Assembly (NCBI GenBank): GCA_016204125.1 | Contig: JACQLI010000021.1 | Location: forward strand, 1-11,323 | Origin: Candidatus Omnitrophota bacterium | GTDB taxonomy: Bacteria > Omnitrophota > Omnitrophia > Omnitrophales > JACQLI01 | DNA length: 11,323 nt | Direction: 5' to 3' | Part shown: piece after piece, positions 6,904 through 11,323 of the stretch | How positions within the stretch are numbered: position 1 is the stretch's first letter | How the letters are laid out: the number at the start of each line of letters is the position of its first letter | Position numbers and translations under genes: made by a program | The notes under the pieces: generated by a model | Seen by the model: the letters and a program-made list of their open reading frames with translations, nothing else | What the model was told of the DNA's origin: nothing | Database searches by the model: none

Positions 6904-6931
6904 TATAGGAAACGGATTATAGGAAACGTTT
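6904..6931. repeat. Tandem 14-base repeat over the argC -10 region
   Basis: Two adjacent 14-base copies (6904-6917 and 6918-6931) match at 12 of 14 positions and share TATAGGAAACG. In the argC direction each reads CGTTTCCTATA. The upstream copy contributes most of the -10 box and the other covers the likely transcription start, a placement typical of repressor operators. A simple duplication without function is equally possible. Confidence 0.55.
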
Positions 6932-6945
6932 GTATCCTTTGTCAA
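6916..6945 (-). promoter_or_regulatory. Sigma70-type promoter of the arg operon
   Basis: On the minus strand a perfect TTGACA (6940-6945) and a perfect TATAAT (6916-6921) are separated by 18 bases. Transcription should start near 6908-6910 and run through argC to argG. Both hexamers are full consensus, so the promoter should be strong unless repressed; no typical ARG box is seen. Confidence 0.8.
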
Positions 6946-6953
6946 TTTATGAA

Positions 6954-6963
6954 GTTACGTAAC
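6954..6963. promoter_or_regulatory. Palindrome GTTACGTAAC between the divergent -35 boxes
   Basis: A perfect 10-base palindrome placed 8 bases from the argC -35 box and 7 bases from the rnc -35 box, in the centre of the divergent region. The position suits one dimeric regulator acting on both promoters. No known family is recognised from the core. It does not fit an ArgR box. Confidence 0.45.
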
Positions 6964-6970
6964 ATTCCAG

Positions 6971-6999
6971 TTGACAGACAACATAAAAACCGTTATTAG
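6971..6999 (+). promoter_or_regulatory. Sigma70-type promoter of rnc
   Basis: Perfect TTGACA (6971-6976), a 17-base spacer and TATTAG (6994-6999, four of six to consensus). The expected start of transcription (about 7006-7008) coincides with the GTG start codon of rnc, so the message would be leaderless or nearly so. Confidence 0.6.
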
Positions 7000-7007
7000 C
7001 AAGGTCT

Positions 7008-7688
7008 GTGAAAGGCTATCCTCGATTTCTGGGCTTCCGTTTCCGAGATAAAACTCTTCTGGAGGCCGCTTTAACCCATCCCTCCTACCGAAACGAGAAC
7101 CCCCTGATACAACTCGCCGACTTTGACCGCCTCGAATTCTTTGGCGACGCCATTCTTAACTATGTGATCTGCTGCAAACTCTTTGACTCTTTCCCTGAAG
7201 CCAACGAGGGCGTCTTGAGCCGTTTCCGCTCGACCCTTGTGTCTCGAAAGATCCTGGCCCGAGTGGCTCAAGAGATTGGACTCGGACGCTATATCAAACT
7301 GGGCCAAAGTCTTGTCCACGAAAAGGGATCTTTTAAGAGCAAAATCCTGGCTGACACCCTCGAAGCTGTAATCGCAGCCATCTTCGAGGATCAAGGTCTT
7401 AAGAAAACAGAAACTTTTATCTTGAAGCATATGGGTCCTTACCTTAACGCGAGGCGTCTGATTCGTCTCGACCCCAATCCTAAAAGTACGCTCCAAGAAT
7501 TAAGCCAGAAGCATTGGAAAAAAGTCCCCGAATACTCTTGGAAACGGGCACGTAAAGGCATTCGGGTGGAGGTCCGCATCGCGAGAAAATACCGAACGGC
7601 TGTCATTGGTGAAAACAGACGTGCCCTCGAAGAAAAGGGGGCACGTGAACTTCTCAAGAAACTCCGCCAAGAGTTAAAACTCGTCTAA
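7008..7688 (+). CDS. rnc: Ribonuclease III (EC 3.1.26.3)
   Basis: Cleaves double-stranded RNA, including rRNA precursors. The 226 residues equal the usual length. The nuclease domain (about 1-150) shows THPSYRNE, RLEFFGDAIL with E43 and D47, and ADTLEAVIAAIFEDQG with D116 and E119, so the acidic metal-binding residues are intact. The double-stranded-RNA-binding domain (about 155-226) begins DPNPKSTLQELSQ. Its usual GxGxSKKxAExxAA end is altered to GENRRALEEKGARELL. The GTG at 7008 is the only start possible before an upstream in-frame stop at 6984. AAGG lies only 3 bases before it. It is transcribed divergently from argC and converges on the AsmA-like gene with a 13-base gap. Ribosomal neighbours are in keeping with a role in rRNA processing. 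Confidence 0.96.
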   Translation: MKGYPRFLGFRFRDKTLLEAALTHPSYRNENPLIQLADFDRLEFFGDAILNYVICCKLFDSFPEANEGVLSRFRSTLVSRKILARVAQEIGLGRYIKLGQSLVHEKGSFKSKILADTLEAVIAAIFEDQGLKKTETFILKHMGPYLNARRLIRLDPNPKSTLQELSQKHWKKVPEYSWKRARKGIRVEVRIARKYRTAVIGENRRALEEKGARELLKKLRQELKLV

Positions 7689-7701
7689 TCAGTCTCTGAG
7701 A

Positions 7702-10101
7702 TCAATCTCCCTTGAAGGGATCGTGAAGAATTTTACGAAATCTCTGAGATTGGATGGCTTCGAGCAGTCTTGAGATCTGATCCTCGTCTATCCTCGCATC
7801 AGGCTTTCTTAGAGTCCCAACAAGAACAAAGGGAATCGGCCCCAATCGTTTGGTTCCTGGCTCGTAGCGAGCTTCCCAGACATCAAACATTTTTTGAGTG
7901 AGAGATCTCGAAAGATAGAGTTCAAGCCCTGAATTTAAAACACCTTCAAGTGAAACATTCCCCTTTCCTTCCACCCACAACTCTTCTGAGCTAAAAAGGA
8001 AGTCCACGGTATCAAACTTTTTGCCTTTATAGGTCCAACTTGCTTTCAGATCATCAAAAAGGGTTGAGGAGATTGTGCTCGAAGCGAGACTTCGAAAAGG
8101 AGCAAGGCCTTTGAGAGGGCTTATGAAATCAAGGGAATGCCACTCCCCATTCGTAATCGATACGCTCCCCTGCCCTGAAATCTCATCAGGTTTTCCCTGG
8201 AGGCCTTGGAACTTCCCTTTGAAGAATAGGTTTCCTTCGAGAATCTTTTCGCTGGGAGACACCGACTCGAAATAGCGGGAGAGACTGACTCGATCTGTTC
8301 CAACCTGCACCCAAAAAAGAGGATTCTCCTCTGGAGGCAGCAGATCCATTTCTCCTTGAAAGTTGAAGCTCCCTTCAAATGCTCCAAATGTTAAATTATC
8401 CAAGATAAGCTTTTTCTCCTGAATCTTGACGTTAAGAGAGAAATCTTCAAAACGCGTCGACTTCGGAAAGAATCTCAAAAAAGATCCGTTCGAAAAAGGG
8501 GGGCTGAATTTTTTGAGAGTATCCCATAATGCAAAGGGATCAAGGTTGGGTGACACTATCTTAATTGTCCCCTGGGGATTTTCAGCCAAGTCATAAATCT
8601 CCATCCCCACCTGAATCATCGAATCATTCACAACAAAGGAAGTCTCCTTAAGACGAAGATTTAAAGGGCTGAGGTCGAGAAGAACGTTAGCCTTTTGAAT
8701 TCCCTGACCATCCGAAGAGAGAAAACCGACATTTTCTAAAGTGAGATTCACTTGACGTTTTGCCTTATCAAGTTGCATTAAGTTACCTTTGAAGCTCAAC
8801 AAAATTTTTGCCGCGCCAGAGACTTTATGTTCTGCAAAGGGAGGAACGAGTGATTCCCACCCCTCCAGTTCAAACTTATTGGTGATCAGCGTGAGTTCTC
8901 CTTCCCCTGTTTTCAAATCAACGCCAGAGAGCGCTCCCTTGACCGTCAATTGTTGAATCCTGATTGAAAAATCCCCTGAAAGAGCGGAGGCCTCTTTCAA
9001 CAAAAGATCTGAATTAATCACCAACGGGAGATCCTTAGGCTTTGAGAAAAATTTTCCATAGTTAAGGGACGCTGGGGCTAAATTGCAATTGGAGTGAATG
9101 GAAAGATAGTCCCAAGTGCCTTGAAGGGTTAGATCAAACTCGCCTTCGCCCGAGAAACCGCTCGCGGGTGGTAAAAAGGATTGAAGATTGGGAAAACGTT
9201 TGACCAGTTCCTCAAGAACGACCTTTCGGCCCGTGATACGGGTCTCCTGAATCTCTCCCGTATCGGCATTAAAAATCCCCTTCCCATCCAGTTCAAAGAA
9301 AGGCGCTTTAACCAAGAACCGCTTCCATTCAATAGCATCACTTTTTAAATTCCAAACAAATTCGGTCTCACCAGAAACAGAAATGGGCTCAGCCGTGCCG
9401 AGTTTGAAATTTCCCAAATCAAACTGGCTGACTCCTTTCACTTCTTCCTCCCCCTTTTCCTTTTTCACTTTAACGAATCCATTCAAATTGCCTGATGGAA
9501 TGGACTTTGAAAATTGTTTCAAGAAATTCTTCCCTGCACCTTCTGTGAGAGAAAAATCTTTCGCTGTGATATTTGCGTTGAGCATAAGGTTTAACCAAAA
9601 GGGATCACCCGAATTCTCAAAGACGAGATCTCCCTTGATATGGATGACTTCTTTTTCAGATTCTCCTTTGATACTTACATCAAAAGGGGTTGACCTTTTA
9701 GGCTTCATACCCCTGACATGGAAATCAATGTGTTCAAGCGGGACACCCCGAAAAATTCCCTTTCCTTCCCCTACTTCAATGCTGGCCAAAGAAATTTGTC
9801 CCCACAGGAGGGGAAGAAAACGAAAGGAAAACTGAGCTTCCTTTGCCTCAAGAGTAGGAAATTTTTCGTCAGTTGATTCAAGACGGAGCTCTCGAGCACG
9901 AACAAAGGGAAACGGCTTGAAGGCAACCTTCATCTCTTTAAAGGAAAGACGCGCGCCTAAGCTGTTTTCTAATTGTGAAACAATACGCGTCTTGAGCGTT
10001 TCGGGATCTCGAAGAAGACGCCAAAGGGAAAAAGAGCCTGCAGCCAAGAGGAGTCCAACAAGAAAAAGCGTAATCCCTATTACGACCCAGCGAATTTTCA
10101 T
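7702..10101 (-). CDS. AsmA-family envelope protein
   Basis: A 799-residue protein with one N-terminal membrane helix (about residues 5-28) after a short basic start. It is followed by the typical AsmA opening, in which residues around DPETLKTRIVSQLENSLG and FPFVRARELRLE are readable. The long remainder is rich in alternating hydrophobic beta strands. The last 190 residues or so (around GQGSVSITNGEW, residue 650 onward) resemble the AsmA-like C-terminal region. AsmA-family members (AsmA, YhdP, TamB, YicH) are inner-membrane-anchored periplasmic bridges linked to phospholipid transfer to, or assembly of, the outer membrane, so a diderm envelope is implied. The exact subfamily is not assigned. 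No Shine-Dalgarno sequence precedes the ATG. It probably shares a transcript with rplM, rpsI and the lipoprotein gene. Confidence 0.82.
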   Translation of the reverse strand: MKIRWVVIGITLFLVGLLLAAGSFSLWRLLRDPETLKTRIVSQLENSLGARLSFKEMKVAFKPFPFVRARELRLESTDEKFPTLEAKEAQFSFRFLPLLWGQISLASIEVGEGKGIFRGVPLEHIDFHVRGMKPKRSTPFDVSIKGESEKEVIHIKGDLVFENSGDPFWLNLMLNANITAKDFSLTEGAGKNFLKQFSKSIPSGNLNGFVKVKKEKGEEEVKGVSQFDLGNFKLGTAEPISVSGETEFVWNLKSDAIEWKRFLVKAPFFELDGKGIFNADTGEIQETRITGRKVVLEELVKRFPNLQSFLPPASGFSGEGEFDLTLQGTWDYLSIHSNCNLAPASLNYGKFFSKPKDLPLVINSDLLLKEASALSGDFSIRIQQLTVKGALSGVDLKTGEGELTLITNKFELEGWESLVPPFAEHKVSGAAKILLSFKGNLMQLDKAKRQVNLTLENVGFLSSDGQGIQKANVLLDLSPLNLRLKETSFVVNDSMIQVGMEIYDLAENPQGTIKIVSPNLDPFALWDTLKKFSPPFSNGSFLRFFPKSTRFEDFSLNVKIQEKKLILDNLTFGAFEGSFNFQGEMDLLPPEENPLFWVQVGTDRVSLSRYFESVSPSEKILEGNLFFKGKFQGLQGKPDEISGQGSVSITNGEWHSLDFISPLKGLAPFRSLASSTISSTLFDDLKASWTYKGKKFDTVDFLFSSEELWVEGKGNVSLEGVLNSGLELYLSRSLTQKMFDVWEARYEPGTKRLGPIPFVLVGTLRKPDARIDEDQISRLLEAIQSQRFRKILHDPFKGD

Positions 10102-10118
10102 TAACTTGATTCAGTTAA
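10101..10118. repeat. Small inverted repeat at the start of the AsmA-like gene
   Basis: TTAACT and AGTTAA, six perfect base pairs with a six-base loop, touch the ATG of the AsmA-like gene and include the stop codon of the lipoprotein gene. In RNA it is a weak AT-rich hairpin that could limit ribosome entry. It may be chance. Confidence 0.35.
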
Positions 10119-10231
10119 TAGGAAGTCTGAGAAGAAGAGATGGGTTGATACTGATAATCTTCGAAAAACGACGAACATCCCGTTAAGCTCATAACGAGCA
10201 GCAGCAAAAAAACAATTTGCTTCTTCGTCAT
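10115..10231 (-). CDS. Very small predicted lipoprotein (38 residues)
   Basis: A short gene not recognised as a named family. The product starts MTKKQIVFLLLLVMSLTGC: two lysines, a leucine-rich core, then the lipobox L-T-G-C with C19 as the lipidated cysteine. The mature chain would be only 20 residues, polar and rich in serine and tyrosine (SSFFEDYQYQPISSS follows the cysteine), with no acidic residue at +2 that would hold it at the inner membrane. The ATG overlaps the rpsI stop codon by one base (TAATG), and the stop is 13 bases before the AsmA-like gene, so coupled translation within the operon is likely. It may work with the AsmA-like protein in the envelope, in the way small LptM-like lipoproteins assist larger machines; that link is inference. 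The signal peptide and lipobox make a real gene likely. Confidence 0.75.
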   Translation of the reverse strand: MTKKQIVFLLLLVMSLTGCSSFFEDYQYQPISSSQTSY

Positions 10232-10617
10232 TAACGCTTCGTATATTGAAAGCTTCGCCGCGCCCCTTTGCGGCCGTACTTCTTCCTCTCCTTGGCGCGC
10301 GGGTCTCTTGTGAGAAAACCGCTCTTGCGAAGGACGGGTCTTAGATTTTCATCTACTTTAACTAAAGCGCGGGCGATGCCAAGCCTTATCGCTGCTGCTT
10401 GTCCAGTCGTCCCGCCGCCCTGGACGCTGATTTTCACACCAAAGCGTTCGAGAAAATTGGTTGTTTTGAGAGGTTCTTGAACCCGAGTGCGGTGGGCCTC
10501 GCGCGGAAAATAATTTTCAAGATTTCGCTCATTGATTTGGAGACCTTTTTCTCCTTCCATAAGCCAAACGCGAGCCACGGACTCTTTTCTCCTCCCTGTT
10601 GCATAGTAAGTATTCAC
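10231..10617 (-). CDS. rpsI: 30S ribosomal protein S9 (uS9)
   Basis: Small-subunit head protein whose C-terminal tail reaches the P-site tRNA. The 128 residues are complete: ATGRRKESVARVWL at the start, the S9 signature GGGTTGQAAAIRLGIARAL in the middle, and the basic tail KKYGRKGARRSFQYTKR (TKR in place of the more common SKR). The start codon is GTG at 10615-10617; GAGGTG inside the end of rplM serves as the Shine-Dalgarno sequence. It follows rplM by 3 bases, the usual rplM-rpsI order, and its stop overlaps the lipoprotein start. Confidence 0.97.
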   Translation of the reverse strand: MNTYYATGRRKESVARVWLMEGEKGLQINERNLENYFPREAHRTRVQEPLKTTNFLERFGVKISVQGGGTTGQAAAIRLGIARALVKVDENLRPVLRKSGFLTRDPRAKERKKYGRKGARRSFQYTKR

Positions 10618-10620
10618 CGG

Positions 10621-11058
10621 TTATTTCACCTCAAAGGCAATCGGCTTCTGAGCGCTCTGTCTGTGTTCAGGACCCGCATAAACCCGCAAATGTGTCAACA
10701 TCCGATCAGCCAAGTTGGTATGAGGAAGCATCTTCCTCACCGCCCCACGAACAACCTCTTCAGGTTTTTCTTCCATCAAAGTCTCGAGGGTTTTAAACCT
10801 AATCCCCCCAGGGTATCCCGTGTAGCGAGTGTAGGTTTTCTGCTTCAACTTTTTCCCTGTAAATCGGACCTCTTTGGCATTGATGACAACCACTTGATCC
10901 CCGCAGTCCAGAAAAGGAGTATATTCAGGTTTGTGTTTACCCATAAGAACAGTAGCTATCCTGGTAGCCAAACGGCCTAAAATCTGACCCTTCGCATCAA
11001 CCAGGAACGTTTTGCGGGTTATTTCCTTCTCTTTGAGCACAAAGGTTTTAGTATTCAT
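10621..11058 (-). CDS. rplM: 50S ribosomal protein L13 (uL13)
   Basis: Early-assembly large-subunit protein. From the ATG at 11056-11058 it is 145 residues, as expected (about 142-145), beginning MNTKTFVLKEKEITR. The reading frame is open to 11100, but the extra 14 residues do not belong to the family and their codons coincide with the promoter at 11072-11100. Signatures are GRLATRIATVLMGKHKPEY, YTGYPGGI, and VRKMLPHTNLADRMLTHL followed by VYAGPEH. It is first in a probable rplM-rpsI-lipoprotein-asmA operon. The leader is short and lacks a clear Shine-Dalgarno sequence. Confidence 0.96.
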   Translation of the reverse strand: MNTKTFVLKEKEITRKTFLVDAKGQILGRLATRIATVLMGKHKPEYTPFLDCGDQVVVINAKEVRFTGKKLKQKTYTRYTGYPGGIRFKTLETLMEEKPEEVVRGAVRKMLPHTNLADRMLTHLRVYAGPEHRQSAQKPIAFEVK

Positions 11059-11071
11059 AAAAAGGGCCCCA

Positions 11072-11100
11072 AGCATACCAGAAGAGGGCTGGAATTGCAA
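11072..11100 (-). promoter_or_regulatory. Extended -10 promoter of rplM-rpsI
   Basis: On the minus strand TTGCAA (11095-11100), a 17-base spacer and TATGCT (11072-11077), preceded by TG at the extended -10 position. Both hexamers match consensus at four of six. The predicted start leaves only about a dozen bases before the rplM ATG. It lies in the 49-base gap after truA, so the ribosomal genes can be read apart from truA. Confidence 0.5.
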
Positions 11101-11107
11101 CTTTTCC

Positions 11108-11323
11108 TCAATATTTGACAGAGACGAGGGTAAGGCCCTGAGGAGGTGCGGTAGGTCCAGCCAAGGAGCGCTTTTCTCCCCTAAAAACCTTTGAAAAATC
11201 CGCTACCGAGAGCTTCCCCCTCCCTACGTCAAGAAGGGTTCCAACCATATTCCTGACCATGTGGTAAAGAAAGCCGTCGGCTTCCACCAAAAAGCTGATG
11301 ATCTCCCCTTCTTCCTTGATGAT
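11108..11323 (-). CDS. truA: tRNA pseudouridine synthase A (EC 5.4.99.12), C-terminal part
   Basis: Makes pseudouridine at positions 38-40 of the tRNA anticodon arm. Only the last 71 residues are in the window; the gene runs in from the right edge (residues IIKEEGEIISF precede the part given next). The C-terminal TruA signature is clear: VEADGFLYHMVRNMVGTLL, VGRGKLS, then PTAPPQGLTLVSVKY and a TGA stop. No real start is visible: a TTG near 11290 is internal. truA upstream of rplM-rpsI is a common bacterial order. Confidence 0.93.
   Translation of the reverse strand: MIKEEGEIISFLVEADGFLYHMVRNMVGTLLDVGRGKLSVADFSKVFRGEKRSLAGPTAPPQGLTLVSVKY

Noticed and set aside
6948..6968. ArgR-type ARG box around TGAAGTTACGTAACATTCC
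   Set aside because: The TGAA and TTC half-sites are too far apart for the ARG-box pattern (TGAAT-W4-ATTCA). Only the inner 10-base palindrome is exact, so it is reported without naming a regulator.
7689..7709. Intrinsic terminator between the convergent rnc and AsmA-like genes
   Set aside because: The gap is 13 bases. Only a 4-5 base-pair weak palindrome (GAGAT/ATCTC) with a tiny loop is present, and there is no T-tract.
9383..9835. Plus-strand open frame of 150 codons
   Set aside because: Antisense to the AsmA-like gene; serine/proline/phenylalanine-rich composition is typical of a reverse-frame artefact.
10399..10980. Plus-strand open frame of 193 codons
   Set aside because: Antisense to rpsI and rplM, both clearly real; the product looks like translated complement of ribosomal genes.
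11059..11100. Longer N-terminus of L13 starting at 11100 or at the ATG near 11076
   Set aside because: The extra residues do not fit the L13 family, and these codons overlap the predicted -35 and -10 boxes of the rplM promoter.

Overview
The window is a compact, gene-dense piece of a bacterial chromosome. It holds two converging groups of minus-strand genes separated by one plus-strand gene. The gene content suggests an uncultured diderm bacterium: an AsmA-type envelope protein and a tiny lipoprotein imply an outer membrane. A free-standing four-helix-bundle (S23/IVP-like) gene with short AT-rich flanking repeats fits candidate phyla such as Omnitrophota. That phylum guess comes from general gene order and style, is of low to moderate confidence, and no marker was compared.

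Layout from the right edge leftwards. (1) The 3' end of truA (11108-11323, minus) is followed by rplM-rpsI, read from their own sigma70-type promoter at 11072-11100. (2) rpsI overlaps by one base (TAATG) a 38-codon lipoprotein gene at 10115-10231. That gene is followed 13 bases later by a 799-residue AsmA-like envelope protein. (3) rnc (RNase III, plus strand, 7008-7688) converges on the AsmA gene with a 13-base gap. (4) A 135-base divergent regulatory region (6873-7007) holds a near-consensus promoter for each direction, a perfect palindrome between the two -35 boxes, and a tandem 14-base repeat over the arg -10. (5) An arginine operon runs argC-argJ-argB-argD-argF-[four-helix-bundle gene]-argG (6872 down to 10).

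The arg genes encode the cyclic acetyl route from N-acetylglutamate to argininosuccinate: ArgB, ArgC, ArgD, ArgJ (acetyl recycling), ArgF and ArgG. ArgH is absent and probably lies beyond the left edge. ArgB has the N-terminal helix and C-terminal signature of arginine-inhibited kinases, so flux is probably controlled by feedback there. Most arg junctions are 4-base ATGA overlaps.

The striking exception is the argF-argG junction. It is filled exactly by a 437-base cassette: a four-helix-bundle gene bounded by imperfect 31-base inverted arms built from a 7-base unit (ACTTNNN). A 10-base direct repeat (TGAAGAAAGT) lies at both cassette-gene boundaries and looks like an insertion footprint. The same 7-base repeat recurs at the far end of argG (bases 1-18) and supplies its stop codon, which suggests a second cassette just outside the window. 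Transcribed, the two arms could form a 31-position stem (28 paired, counting two G-U pairs), resembling the stem of 23S rRNA intervening sequences that RNase III excises. This cassette is the strongest candidate here for something undescribed. The overlooked lipoprotein gene and the symmetrical argC/rnc control region come next.
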